Notes: generated from the sequence alone by a model not told the origin. Positions 19,364 to 28,320 are shown, counted from the stretch's first letter. The stretch is DNA of 64,000 nucleotides from UBA2210 sp036825195 (GCA_036825195.1 DAISYQ010000012.1:6589-70588), one strand, 5' to 3'. Made by a program: numbers and translations.

Positions 19364-19906
19364 CTATTTGCCGCTGTCGTCGGAGGAGGCATATGCCTTT
19401 TTCCTCTTTTCAAGTTCGGCGGAATATCGATCTCTCAACAGCTGGAGCAAGGAGACGACCGTTGCGTAGATAAAGTTTCCGTCCTCGTTCCCTTCCTGTT
19501 TGACGACGGATTTGACCTGCTCGAAATCTTCGAGCTGTTCCTCGATGGAGAGGATCTCCTGCTCGAACTGACGGATGATGTTCTCCCTGTCGAGGAATCT
19601 GAAAAAGAACAGCTTCACGAGAAAGTCGAAGTCATAATCCATGGGATTCGACGCCCCGACAAGGCTTTGCATAAAGAGTTCTTTTCCCGCATTGGTTATG
19701 GTGTACACGTGTTTGTTGGGCTTGCCGGTTTGAAAAACCACCTCTTTCTTTACCAGGTTTGCCGTTTCGAGTTTTCGCAATGCGGGATAGATCTGGTTGA
19801 GACTCAGGTTATACGCAACCATCATCTTTCCGGTGATGTGCTTTATTTTGTATCCGGTTTTCGGGCCCGACATGAGAAAGCCGAGTATCATCGTGCCTGT
19901 ATCCAT
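19364..19906 (-). CDS. PadR family transcriptional regulator
   Basis: Winged-helix regulator. Residues 1-75 are the PadR domain (MILGFLMSGPKTGYKIKH, LSLNQIYPALRKLETANLVKKEV, KHVYTITNAGKELF). The remainder is the helical Vir_act_alpha_C-type region, rich in charged heptads (IIRQFEQEILSIEEQLEDFE). 180 residues. PadR proteins commonly respond to phenolic acids or drugs. The gene is monocistronic with its own strong promoter, and lies near the SDR gene and the liv operon, both of which it may control; this is an inference from position only. Confidence 0.9.
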   Translation of the reverse strand: MDTGTMILGFLMSGPKTGYKIKHITGKMMVAYNLSLNQIYPALRKLETANLVKKEVVFQTGKPNKHVYTITNAGKELFMQSLVGASNPMDYDFDFLVKLFFFRFLDRENIIRQFEQEILSIEEQLEDFEQVKSVVKQEGNEDGNFIYATVVSLLQLLRDRYSAELEKRKKAYASSDDSGK

Positions 19907-19963
19907 AAATATCTCCTGAAAATATCTTTCACAAAACCAATGTATAGTAATATATCTTTTTGG

Positions 19964-19992
19964 AAAATATGGAAATAGATGTCATATGTCAA
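19964..19992 (-). promoter_or_regulatory. padR promoter
   Basis: Minus-strand TTGACA (19992-19987), 17-base spacer, TATTTT (19969-19964): near-consensus sigma-70 boxes. An A/T-rich leader of about 55 bases and AGGAG lead to the start at 19906. Confidence 0.7.
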
Positions 19993-20481
19993 GATAATTA
20001 TTGAACAGAAACATGAACAATCAGATCAGGTGTAGACCAATGTATAGGAAATATGAAGTGGGTCGATCGATACGCCTCTCCCACACTCTTGTTCCCGATC
20101 GTCACACGCAGCCGCGTATTCCGGGGACATCTTACTTATGGCATGCATCGGACCTGTATCGTGTTTTTGAATTGGGTGTTATGTCCCTGGATAACGCGTA
20201 TCCGGTTCAATACGGGGTGCTCACCAAAGCCTCTTTTAATGTCGTGGTAACAGGCACTGCTGAGAATAAAGTCCTTGGCTTTAGCTGCTAGAAAGACGTT
20301 CACTGCGGTGCCCAGAGAATTCACCTTCTCCCTATCGCCCAAGACAATGCTTTTTGATCTGGCGCAAGTACTGGCCAGATGTGAGAGAACGATGTGAACG
20401 GAGATAAAGATCGAATGCCGGAGACAACTCGGCAACCCCTGCCATTCAACAATTATTATTGCAGGTACATCGATTTGCCGA
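19993..20481. other. Gene-poor interval with sequence remnants
   Basis: About 490 bases between the padR promoter and the SDR gene. It holds one copy of a 56-bp related sequence (20056-20111) and a GGGGACAT...ATGTCCC pair (20123-20187) resembling the ends of degenerate palindromic repeats. Open frames here have poor starts and no recognizable protein. I read it as debris of a mobile element. Confidence 0.45.
20056..20111 (-). repeat. 56-bp diverged direct repeat, copy A
   Basis: Aligns without gaps to 21396-21451 (about 40 of 56 bases identical by eye). On the minus strand both encode a similar peptide; here LRVTIGNKSVGEAYRSTH, there LCVIVGNKRTGEGYRSDH. Conservation at the peptide level suggests both are tails of one coding family, perhaps a transposase; the identity is unproven. 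Confidence 0.5.
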
Positions 20482-21330
20482 TCACGGCCCAAAGGGGTTG
20501 TATATGGGTAAAGGATTAATGTCGGCGTAATAATCCTCTAATTCTTCAATTGTAAAGGGCCGGTTTTTTTTGTTCACATATTCTTCCACCGGCGAACGCC
20601 ACAGTGCGGTTTTCACTCCGTTGAATGTGAGGCACTGGCCATTTAATTTTGATGCGGCGTCACTAACCAGCCAGACCAACCCCTGTGCTACGTCTTCCGG
20701 CTCTCCATACCCTAGTTCCGCTGCAGTTTTCCCAGAATTGTCTATAAATGGTTGGGTCATATCACTGCGGGATAATGGGCACATAGCGTTACAGCGAATA
20801 TTGTAACGTTGTAGTTCTTTGGCTACGGTGTACATAATTCCCATTAGACCAGCCTTGGCGGCTGCGTAGTTTGTTTGTCCAAAATTTCCCACCAGTCCAG
20901 ATGCTGAAGTGATCTGTATGATGTGGCCGCCGCCCTGCTCCCGCATTGCCAAGGCCGCCTGTCGAGTGCACATAAAAGGCCCCCGCAGATTCACGGCGAT
21001 GACCTTGTCAAAATCTTCATCGCTCATTTTCATCAAGGTACGATCACGCACGATCCCGGCATTGTTAATCATTACATCAATGCCTCCGAACTTGTCGACG
21101 CATGTGTCCACCAGGGCTGAGCAGACTTCTGATTCAGTGATTGAACCCTCCACCGCATAGACGTCAGCACCCAGTACCGCTATTTCCTCGCGCACCTTAT
21201 GCAAGGCCTCTGCGTTTGTGCCATTGATAATAAGAGAAGCTCCCTCCGCAGCCATTGCCAAAGCAAAGTGACGTCCAAGACTTCTGGATGACCCTGTTAT
21301 AACAATGCGTTTTCCTCCTAGTCGACCCAT
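20482..21330 (-). CDS. SDR family oxidoreductase with C-terminal extension
   Basis: NAD(P)-dependent short-chain dehydrogenase, FabG-like. Features: Rossmann motif TGSSRSLGRHFA (TGxxxxxG), NNAG, catalytic Ser in TSASG, and YAAAK (YxxxK). After the usual core of about 230 residues comes an extra tail (SPVEEYVNKKNRPFTIEEL... INPLPIYNPFG) that recalls the extension in hydroxyacyl-CoA dehydrogenases of the MFE-2 type. 282 residues. The substrate may be a 3-hydroxyacyl-CoA; this is a guess. Transcribed away from the liv operon from its own promoter, and flanked by the two 56-bp remnants, so it may be an insertion. Confidence 0.9.
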   Translation of the reverse strand: MGRLGGKRIVITGSSRSLGRHFALAMAAEGASLIINGTNAEALHKVREEIAVLGADVYAVEGSITESEVCSALVDTCVDKFGGIDVMINNAGIVRDRTLMKMSDEDFDKVIAVNLRGPFMCTRQAALAMREQGGGHIIQITSASGLVGNFGQTNYAAAKAGLMGIMYTVAKELQRYNIRCNAMCPLSRSDMTQPFIDNSGKTAAELGYGEPEDVAQGLVWLVSDAASKLNGQCLTFNGVKTALWRSPVEEYVNKKNRPFTIEELEDYYADINPLPIYNPFGP

Positions 21331-21367
21331 TTGTATCTCCTTTAAAGACTTTCTTTAGCGTAAAATT

Positions 21368-21397
21368 ACTATAAAAAAATATGATATTGCGTGTCAA
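21368..21397 (-). promoter_or_regulatory. SDR gene promoter
   Basis: Minus-strand TTGACA (21397-21392) followed after 17 or 18 bases by TTATAG/TATAGT (21374-21368). AAAGGAG stands before the start at 21330. The -35 region shares CTTGACACG-CAAT with the divergent liv promoter 80 bases away. Confidence 0.65.
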
Positions 21398-21451
21398 GTG
21401 ATCAGATCGATATCCCTCTCCTGTACGCTTGTTCCCCACAATCACGCACAG
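21396..21451 (-). repeat. 56-bp diverged direct repeat, copy B
   Basis: Partner of 20056-20111, in the same orientation, on the other side of the SDR gene. It touches the -35 box of the SDR promoter. The minus-strand frame reads VGNKRTGEGYRSDH. Confidence 0.5.
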
Positions 21452-21472
21452 CGAATCGAGGAAAAATTTCCC

Positions 21473-21501
21473 TTGACACGTCAATTCGATTTCTTTATTG
21501 T
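21473..21501 (+). promoter_or_regulatory. liv operon promoter with palindrome over the -35 box
   Basis: TTGACA (21473-21478), 17 bases, TATTGT (21496-21501). The -35 box is half of a 12-bp palindrome TTGAC-AC-GTCAA (21473-21484), a possible repressor site. Leader of about 127 bases to livM. Confidence 0.65.
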
Positions 21502-21628
21502 GACTTCATGTTATAAAGGCGCTTTTTTTCTTTTGTAAAATTCAGGAATTGACTCTTCCTGCAACGGTCGGGTTTCCGGGCGATATATTATCCCTTTTGA
21601 AGAGATAACAGAAGATAGAGGTGTCTTT

Positions 21629-22699
21629 ATGGATATGAAGCGTGAGTATTATGAGGACATCGAACTTATCGGAAGCGGTGTCGTTCTTTTCTGGTCATCG
21701 GCATTTCTCATTTTTCTTTTTACCCTTCCCATCTATACACCCAATTATTACATCTATCTCCTGAATATCATACTGGTACACGTGATCCTTGCGGTGGGCC
21801 TTAATATCCTCGTCGGATACACCGGCCAGATATCGCTGGGACATGCCGGGTTCTTCGCCATAGGAGCCTATGGCACCGTCTTTTTGATGACCCATTTTCA
21901 GGTGCCTTTTATCTGTGCCCTTCCCCTGGCGGCTTGTATCGCGGCGTTTTTCGGGTTTATCCTCGGTCTGCCGGCTTTGAGACTGGAGGGACCCTATCTG
22001 GCGATCGCGACCCTTGGTTTTGGCCTGGCCATCATGCATGTCATAGGCAGATGGGACATCTTTGGGGGCAGGATGGGACTCCATGCCCCTCCGCTGGATC
22101 TCGGGATACCGGCAATAGGCTTCAGCTGGGTGCTGGAATCCGATGTCGGCATGTACTATCTGATACTGGTCATCGCCATTATTCTGATCGTGAGCGCCAT
22201 CAATCTCATGAAGACCCGTGTTGGAAGGGCGTTTGTCGCAATCAGAGACAGCGATATCGCGGCTGAGGTGATGGGGGTGAATCTCACCATCTACAAGACC
22301 CTCTCTTTTGCCATAAGCGCATTCTACGCGGGGGTAGCGGGGGGATTGTTCGCGTTTGTATGCGGTTTCTTCGATCCCTTCACCTTTAATATGATCCTTT
22401 CCATTGTGTTCCTCGTCATGGTGGTTGTCGGTGGATTGGGCTCGATCCTTGGGTCGATCATGGGCGCCACCCTGATAACATACCTGCAGTACGATCTGCT
22501 GAAGAATGTATCCGAGGCTCCGTATATCGGAGAGTATCTCGTCACCATCTCCAGAAAATGGTTTACCGTGATCGGACTGGAAAATTTCGGGAGTATCGCC
22601 CTCGGTCTTATCATGATCGGCATCATCATATTCGAACCGCTCGGTATGTACGGCGTGTGGATTCGAATAAAGAAATACTGGATGACGTGGCCCTTTTAA
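21629..22699 (+). CDS. livM: Branched-chain-type ABC transporter permease LivM
   Basis: Inner-membrane permease of the HAAT (Liv) ABC importer family. About ten hydrophobic segments; the family motif NILVGYTGQISLGHAGFFAIGAY is complete, with the cytoplasmic coupling loop RDSDIAAEVMGVNL that contacts the ATPases. 356 residues, normal. RBS GAGGTG precedes ATG 21629. First gene of livM-livH-lipoprotein-livK1-livK2-livG-livF-acyl-CoA ligase. Liv-type importers carry leucine-type amino acids, but in anaerobes many carry aromatic or aliphatic carboxylates; the downstream ligase favours an acid. Confidence 0.93.
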   Translation: MDMKREYYEDIELIGSGVVLFWSSAFLIFLFTLPIYTPNYYIYLLNIILVHVILAVGLNILVGYTGQISLGHAGFFAIGAYGTVFLMTHFQVPFICALPLAACIAAFFGFILGLPALRLEGPYLAIATLGFGLAIMHVIGRWDIFGGRMGLHAPPLDLGIPAIGFSWVLESDVGMYYLILVIAIILIVSAINLMKTRVGRAFVAIRDSDIAAEVMGVNLTIYKTLSFAISAFYAGVAGGLFAFVCGFFDPFTFNMILSIVFLVMVVVGGLGSILGSIMGATLITYLQYDLLKNVSEAPYIGEYLVTISRKWFTVIGLENFGSIALGLIMIGIIIFEPLGMYGVWIRIKKYWMTWPF

Positions 22700-22760
22700 T
22701 CATGGTGTTTGAAAACCGGATGCCCTGCGGCATTCAGGAACACATTCATGCGGAGAGCAT

Positions 22761-23633
22761 ATGATAGGACAACTGATTGTTGAAGGTCTGGCCATAGGGG
22801 CCTGCTACGGGCTCATGGCCATAGGCGTGGTGATCATATACAAGACATCCGAGGTGGTAAACTTTGCCCAGGGTGAGATGGCGATGTTTTCAACGTTCAT
22901 AGCCTATCATATTCTGGTTCACTATCACGTTCCGTTCTGGCAGGCCTTTATGATCACCATGGTGTTCGCCATTCTGCTCGGTGTCTTCATAGAATGGGCC
23001 TTTCTCCGTCCCGCCAAAGAACCCACGGCCCTCGGGCTTATCGTGATTACCCTCGGAGCCGAAATGCTCCTCATGGGACTGGCTGGATGGAAGTGGGGTG
23101 CGGAACAGAAGGCCTTTGAAATCCCCATGTCGTTCGAAGTTACCCACGAACCGATACGGGGGGTTATCGTAAGCGACTGGGCGATCGGTGTGTTTGTCAT
23201 AGCCGCCATCCTTATGATCCTTCTCTACCTGTTCTTCCAGTATACCCGTCTGGGGGTGGCGATGAAGGCAACACAGCAGAATAAAAACGCCGCAAAAATC
23301 ATGGGTGTCCGTGTGGAGCGGATGTTTTCCCTCGCCTGGGGGATGAGTTCACTCATGGGTGCCGTGGCCGCCATGTTCTTTGCTTCGAGGGCGACGCTGG
23401 ACCCCAACTTCATGATGGAACCATTTCTCAGGGCATTTGCGGCCGCCGTTCTGGGAGGACTGATGAGCATCCCGGGTGTTCTTATCGGAGGGGGGCTCCT
23501 CGGCCTGATAGAAAACTTCTTCGGCTTCGTGTGGCCCGAGTGGAAACCGATCGTTGCCTTTCTCGTAATCGTGCTTGTTCTCTGTATCCGGCCCAGCGGT
23601 CTTTTTGCGAAGCATTATGTAAAGAAGGTATAG
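22761..23633 (+). CDS. livH: Branched-chain-type ABC transporter permease LivH
   Basis: Second permease of the Liv-type importer. Typical opening GLAIGACYGLMAIGVVIIYKTSEVVNFAQGEMAM, about eight membrane segments, coupling loop TQQNKNAAKIMGVRVERMF. 290 residues. It lies 61 bases after livM and 38 bases before a small lipoprotein gene. The order livM then livH is the reverse of the commonest arrangement. Confidence 0.93.
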   Translation: MIGQLIVEGLAIGACYGLMAIGVVIIYKTSEVVNFAQGEMAMFSTFIAYHILVHYHVPFWQAFMITMVFAILLGVFIEWAFLRPAKEPTALGLIVITLGAEMLLMGLAGWKWGAEQKAFEIPMSFEVTHEPIRGVIVSDWAIGVFVIAAILMILLYLFFQYTRLGVAMKATQQNKNAAKIMGVRVERMFSLAWGMSSLMGAVAAMFFASRATLDPNFMMEPFLRAFAAAVLGGLMSIPGVLIGGGLLGLIENFFGFVWPEWKPIVAFLVIVLVLCIRPSGLFAKHYVKKV

Positions 23634-23671
23634 CGGTCACAGTACCGGCACCGGATGATGGGGGGAATGCA

Positions 23672-24127
23672 TTGAAGACTTCGGCTTTGCGCGTAGAGAT
23701 CCCAACCCTTTTGTTCGTTATCCTTTTTGTCTTTCAGGGGTGCAGTACCCTTGAAGGGAAGCTGTCACTCTTTTTTGAGAAGCCCCGCATAGAAAAGGCT
23801 GCCGAGCGGTATTTTGCCGCCGAGATTAACAGGAACTGTGAGGATGTGTATGACTGCCTCGCCCCTTCATCCATATACCGTTCCACACACACCTACGGGG
23901 ACTATCTGGAGCAGACACGGAACTCACCCGTGAGGATCAAGGGGTATCGAATTCTGAACATTCACGATCTGCGGGGAAATCACGACAAGGGAACATACCC
24001 GGCAGTAGAAAAGTTCGTGCGCGTCGAGGTCGATGTAACGCTGTTGTATGACGACACACATGAAACGATGGAGGTTAATCAGGACTTCACATTCATCAAA
24101 GAAGGGGGGAAGTGGTACAAGGGATAA
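23672..24127 (+). CDS. Small predicted lipoprotein inside the liv operon
   Basis: Not a recognized family. TTG 23672 is preferred: GGGGGA lies 6 bases before it and translation from it gives a lipoprotein signal (LRVEIPTLLFVILFVFQGC, lipidated Cys at 24). The mature part of about 128 residues starts with an amphipathic helix (EKAAERYFAAEINRNCEDVYDCLAPS) and ends in KEGGKWYKG, the kind of ending seen in small NTF2-like or DUF4878-like envelope domains. Its place between permease and binding proteins suggests a role at the outer surface of the transporter, which is speculative. Confidence 0.75.
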   Translation: MKTSALRVEIPTLLFVILFVFQGCSTLEGKLSLFFEKPRIEKAAERYFAAEINRNCEDVYDCLAPSSIYRSTHTYGDYLEQTRNSPVRIKGYRILNIHDLRGNHDKGTYPAVEKFVRVEVDVTLLYDDTHETMEVNQDFTFIKEGGKWYKG

Positions 24128-24167
24128 ACGTTACTATAAATAATATATGGTAGAGAGGGGGAATAAT

Positions 24168-25361
24168 ATGAAGATCGGAAAGAAATTGGTTGCAGTCGCA
24201 CTGACGGTTTTCTGTATATCGGTACTGGCCGTAGACGGTTCCGCCGGAGCTCCCGGCTTCGACGACAAGGAGATCAGGATTGCTCAGTGGGGGCCCCAGA
24301 CGGGACCCGCGGCGCCGTGGGGTTCGGTGGCGCGCGGTTCCTCTGTGCTGTTCAACCTGGTGAACGAGGAGGGGGGTATCCACGGGAGAACGATCAAGTA
24401 TTTTATCCGGGATGATCAGTACAACCCCGCCCTCTGCAAGGCGGCGGTCAAGGAACTGGTGGAACGCAAGGGGATCTTTGCCTTTATAGGTGGTGTGTCG
24501 GGTGCAAGCGGTATGGCTGTGAAAGACTATCTCGCGAAGAACAAGGTTATCTGGGTTGGCCCGGCCACATCGATCAACGAATACGTGTTCCCGACCCAGA
24601 AATACCTCTTTGCCGATTATCCGCTTTTTGAGGACGAGGCGAGCATTATCACGAAATATCTCGTGGAGAAGATGGGATTCAAGAAGATCGGATTTTTCTA
24701 CCAGAACGACTCATACGGCAAGAGCGGTCTGGCGGGCTGCAAACAGCGGCTGGATGCTCTGGGAATGAAGCTGGTTGAGGAGATCCCCGTCGAACCCGGC
24801 GAGAAGGATCTCGCGTCCCAGATGCTGAAGTTCAAGGACTCCGGTGCGGAGGCGGTGATCATGTGGGTCAATCCGACGACGGCCGTCATCGCGCTGAAGA
24901 CCTGTGCCACCATCGGGTATAAGCCGCAATGGGTATCGTGCGATGCTCTTTCCGATTACCCGCTCATGTACAAGATATCGGGCGGTCTGTGGGAGGGGGT
25001 TATCACCGGTGCCTTCGCCCTGCCGCCCGACTCGACGAATCCCCTGATGGTCAAGTACCATGAGGCACAGAAGAGGATGGCCCCCGAAGAGCGATGGGGA
25101 ACGTTCTATTTTGCAGGGATCCTCTTCGCCGAACCGCTTGTTGAGGCACTGAAGCAGGTTGGACCGAACCTGAGCACGGAGGCCTGCCTGAAGGCATTGA
25201 ACTCTATTAAAGGATTTCAGGGAATAGGACCGCCGATCACCTGGAGTGAGGATAGTCATCAGGGAACGGATTCCATCATGATTCAGCAGTGCGGATCGGG
25301 CGCGTCCTACATAACCCTGCAGGACTGGACATCAAACGACCTGGCAACGTGGAAGAAATAA
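24168..25361 (+). CDS. livK: Liv-type substrate-binding protein, copy 1
   Basis: Periplasmic ligand receptor (Peripla_BP_6) for the ABC importer. ATG 24168 has AGAGGGGG upstream and gives a signal peptide (MKIGKKLVAVALTVFCISVL...GSAG). The mature protein has the two-lobe pattern, with DDQYNPALCKAAVKELVERKGIFAFIGG and GFFYQNDSYGKSGLAGCKQRL. 397 residues. It is a tandem twin of the next gene: I count about 27 differences over about 370 mature residues, while the signal peptides differ much more. The ligand is unknown. Confidence 0.92.
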   Translation: MKIGKKLVAVALTVFCISVLAVDGSAGAPGFDDKEIRIAQWGPQTGPAAPWGSVARGSSVLFNLVNEEGGIHGRTIKYFIRDDQYNPALCKAAVKELVERKGIFAFIGGVSGASGMAVKDYLAKNKVIWVGPATSINEYVFPTQKYLFADYPLFEDEASIITKYLVEKMGFKKIGFFYQNDSYGKSGLAGCKQRLDALGMKLVEEIPVEPGEKDLASQMLKFKDSGAEAVIMWVNPTTAVIALKTCATIGYKPQWVSCDALSDYPLMYKISGGLWEGVITGAFALPPDSTNPLMVKYHEAQKRMAPEERWGTFYFAGILFAEPLVEALKQVGPNLSTEACLKALNSIKGFQGIGPPITWSEDSHQGTDSIMIQQCGSGASYITLQDWTSNDLATWKK

Positions 25362-25388
25362 GTTCCACAAACTCAAGGAGGGAATATT

Positions 25389-26585
25389 ATGAAGATCAGA
25401 ACAACATTGTTCGCGGCAGCGCTGGCGATTGTCTGTATCTTTGTACTGGCTGTTGACAACTTCGCCGGCAGCCCCGGTTTCGACGACAAGGAGATCCGGA
25501 TAGCGCAGTGGGGACCCCAGACAGGTCCCGCTGCCCCATGGGGTTCGGTAGCACGTGGCCCCTCGGTGCTGTTCAACCTGGTGAACGAAGAGGGAGGTAT
25601 CCACGGGAGAACGATCAAGTATTTTATCCGGGATGATCAGTACAATCCCGCTCTCTGCAAAGCGGCGGTCAAAGAACTGGTCGAGCGCAAAGGGATCTTT
25701 GCCTTTGTGGGTGGTGTGTCGAGCGCGAGCGGTATGGCTGTGAAAGATTATCTCGCGAAGAACAAGGTTATCTGGGTGGGTCCGGCCACGTCGATTAATG
25801 AATACGTGTTCCCGACCCAGAAATACCTCTTTGCCGATTATCCGCTCTATCAGGACGAGGCGAGCATTATCACGAAATATCTTGTGGGGGAAATGGGGTT
25901 CAAGAAAATCGGATTTTTCTATCAGAACGACTCATACGGTAAGAACGGTCTGGCGGGCTGTAAGCAGCGGCTGGATGCCCTGGGAATGAAACTGGTGGAG
26001 GAGATCCCCGTTGAACCGGGTGAAAAGGACCTCGCGTCCCAGATGCTGAAGTTCAAGAACTCCGGTGCGGAAACAGTGATCATGTGGGTCAATCCGACGA
26101 CGGCCGTCATCGCGCTGAAGACCTGTGCCACCATCGGGTATAAGCCGCAGTGGGTTTCTTCCAGTACGCTTTCCGATTATCCGCTCATGTACAAGATATC
26201 GGGCGGTCTGTGGGAGGGCGTTATCACCGGCGCGTTTGCCTTGCCGCCAGATTCCACGAACCCTCTGATGGTGAAGTATCATGAGGCACAGAAAAGGATG
26301 GCCCCTGAAGAGCGATGGGGGACATTCTATTTTGGAGGCATCTTCTTTTCCGAGCCGATAGTTGAAGCCCTGAAACGAGCAGGGCCGGACCTGAGTACGG
26401 AAGCCTGCCTGAAGGCATTGAATTCCCTTGAGAATTTTCAGGGGATAGGACCGCCGATCACCTGGAGTGAAGATAGTCATCAGGGGACCGATTCCATCAT
26501 GATTCAAAAGTGCGGACCGGGAGCTTCCTACATAACCATGCAGGACTGGACATCCAACGACCTGGCGACATGGAAGAAGAAATAG
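25389..26585 (+). CDS. livK: Liv-type substrate-binding protein, copy 2
   Basis: Second periplasmic receptor, 27 bases after copy 1, with AAGGAGGG before ATG 25389. Signal peptide MKIRTTLFAAALAIVCIFVLA. Same fold and motifs as copy 1. Substitutions cluster in places that could matter for ligand choice: WVSCDALS becomes WVSSSTLS, FAGILFAEPLVEALKQ becomes FGGIFFSEPIVEALKR. The other differences are conservative. 398 residues. Two receptors feeding one permease pair is a known way to widen substrate range. Confidence 0.92.
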   Translation: MKIRTTLFAAALAIVCIFVLAVDNFAGSPGFDDKEIRIAQWGPQTGPAAPWGSVARGPSVLFNLVNEEGGIHGRTIKYFIRDDQYNPALCKAAVKELVERKGIFAFVGGVSSASGMAVKDYLAKNKVIWVGPATSINEYVFPTQKYLFADYPLYQDEASIITKYLVGEMGFKKIGFFYQNDSYGKNGLAGCKQRLDALGMKLVEEIPVEPGEKDLASQMLKFKNSGAETVIMWVNPTTAVIALKTCATIGYKPQWVSSSTLSDYPLMYKISGGLWEGVITGAFALPPDSTNPLMVKYHEAQKRMAPEERWGTFYFGGIFFSEPIVEALKRAGPDLSTEACLKALNSLENFQGIGPPITWSEDSHQGTDSIMIQKCGPGASYITMQDWTSNDLATWKKK

Positions 26586-26717
26586 AAGATTTCTGTGAAG
26601 AATACTGGAAAGGATCGGGCGCGGGTCTCCACTGGGTATTCCCAGAAGGATATCCGGTGATCCACGCCTGAAAGAAATGGCAAGTACGACTTCCGAATGT
26701 GAGGGGTAATTCTGATA

Positions 26718-27494
26718 ATGTCTCTCTTCAAGGTTGAAAATCTCAGTATAAGTTTCGGTGGGTTGAAGGCAGTGGATGATGTGAGTTTCGAAGTAGAGCA
26801 AAACTCCATATTCTCCATCATCGGTCCCAACGGGTCGGGCAAGACCACCATCTTTAATCTGATCAGCGGCATCTATAAACCGGACTCAGGGAGAGTGCTC
26901 CTTGACGGTGAAAACCTGGTGGGATACCTGCCGGACAGGATCGCGAAGAAGGGGATAGCGCGCACCTTTCAGAACATAGAACTCTTCAAGAATGCGACCG
27001 TTATGGACAACCTGATGCTGGGGCGTCACATTCACATGAAGACGGGTATATGGAGCGGCGCCACGGCCACCCTGTTCGGCAAAAGATCGAGGGCGGCGAG
27101 GGAAGAGATACAAAACAGGGAATTTGTCGAAAAGATCGTTGACTTTCTTGATCTCCAGTCCGTGAGGGATCAGTTCGTAGCCAACCTTGCCTACGGCAGG
27201 CGGAAGCTTGTGGAGCTGGGGAGGGCGCTTGCCCTGGAACCCACCATACTTCTCCTGGATGAACCCTCCGCCGGAATGAATACCGAAGAGAAGGAGGATC
27301 TGAACATCTGGATCAAGGACATACAGGAGGTATACAAGATTACCATTCTGCTGATCGAACACGACATGAATATGATCATGGGCATTTCCGACCGGATACT
27401 CGCGATCAATCAGGGGAAGAAGATCGTGGAGGGATTGCCCCAGGATGTGCAGCGTCACCCCGAAGTCATAGAGGCCTATCTCGGAGAGGAATGA
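26718..27494 (+). CDS. livG: Branched-chain-type ABC transporter ATPase LivG
   Basis: ATPase subunit of the importer. Walker A GPNGSGKTT, Walker B TILLLDEPSAGM, switch IEHDMNMIMGI; the signature stretch reads AYGRRKLVELGRAL where LSYGQQRRLEIARAL is usual for LivG. The C-terminus GLPQDVQRHPEVIEAYLGEE is standard. 258 residues. GAGGGG lies upstream of ATG 26718; the 132 bases separating it from livK2 hold no gene. Confidence 0.94.
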   Translation: MSLFKVENLSISFGGLKAVDDVSFEVEQNSIFSIIGPNGSGKTTIFNLISGIYKPDSGRVLLDGENLVGYLPDRIAKKGIARTFQNIELFKNATVMDNLMLGRHIHMKTGIWSGATATLFGKRSRAAREEIQNREFVEKIVDFLDLQSVRDQFVANLAYGRRKLVELGRALALEPTILLLDEPSAGMNTEEKEDLNIWIKDIQEVYKITILLIEHDMNMIMGISDRILAINQGKKIVEGLPQDVQRHPEVIEAYLGEE

Positions 27495-27496
27495 TA

Positions 27497-28291
27497 ATGC
27501 TGAAGATACAGAACATTGAGACATGGTACGATCTGATACGGGCCCTTCACGGTATATCCTTTGAGGTGAAAGAGGGCGATATCGTCACCCTCCTCGGTTC
27601 CAACGGTGCGGGAAAGACAACCACGCTCAAGAGCATCATGCAGATACTCGAAGACGACGATCAGCCCGAAAAGGGCTCCATAGAGTTTCTGGGGCAGAGG
27701 ATCGACAAGAAGGATACCGAAGAGATCGTCCGGATGGGGATCAGCTATGTGCCGGAAGGGAGAGAGGTCTTTCCCGAACTGACCGTGATGGAGAACATCC
27801 GGATGGGTGCCTTTACGAGAAAAGACCGGGGAGAGATAAAGGCGGATATCGAAAATGTGTTCAGGCATTTCCCCATCCTCCGGGAGCGGCAGAAACAGCA
27901 GGCCGGGTACATGAGCGGCGGCGAGCAGCAGATGCTGGCCATCGCGAGGGCGCTGATGAGCCGCCCCAAGCTTCTGATGCTGGATGAACCCTCCCTGGGC
28001 CTGTCCCCGATTCTCACAAAGCAGATATTCAACATCATCCAGGACATCAACAAAGAGGGGGTAACCATTCTCCTTGTCGAACAGAACGTCAATATGGCCC
28101 TCAAGTACGCTGACTTCGCCTATCTGATGGAAAACGGCAGGATCGTACGTGCCGACAAGCCGGAAGTGCTGCTCGAAGATGAGGATGTCAAGAAGTTCTA
28201 TCTGGGGATTGAAACCGAGGAGACAACGGCCGATGGGTACCGAAAGGCCAAATCGTCCAAGCGATACAGACGGAAGGTCAGATTCCGCTGA
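27497..28291 (+). CDS. livF: Branched-chain-type ABC transporter ATPase LivF
   Basis: Second ATPase subunit. Walker A GSNGAGKTT, signature MSGGEQQMLAIARAL, Walker B LLMLDEPSLGL, switch VEQNVNMALKYADFAY. ATG 27497 has GAGAGGA 6 bases before it; an earlier ATG at 27491 overlaps the livG stop. The last 25 residues are a basic tail (KAKSSKRYRRKVRFR) beyond the usual end of the family. 264 residues. Confidence 0.93.
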   Translation: MLKIQNIETWYDLIRALHGISFEVKEGDIVTLLGSNGAGKTTTLKSIMQILEDDDQPEKGSIEFLGQRIDKKDTEEIVRMGISYVPEGREVFPELTVMENIRMGAFTRKDRGEIKADIENVFRHFPILRERQKQQAGYMSGGEQQMLAIARALMSRPKLLMLDEPSLGLSPILTKQIFNIIQDINKEGVTILLVEQNVNMALKYADFAYLMENGRIVRADKPEVLLEDEDVKKFYLGIETEETTADGYRKAKSSKRYRRKVRFR

Positions 28292-28320
28292 AAAAGCACC
28301 ACGTACCGGGAGCGAACACG

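Noticed and set aside
20136..20492. 118-codon minus-strand frame upstream of the SDR gene
   Set aside because: Overlaps the SDR end and the remnant region, no ribosome site, composition and peptide look non-coding; it also conflicts with the sequence debris seen there.
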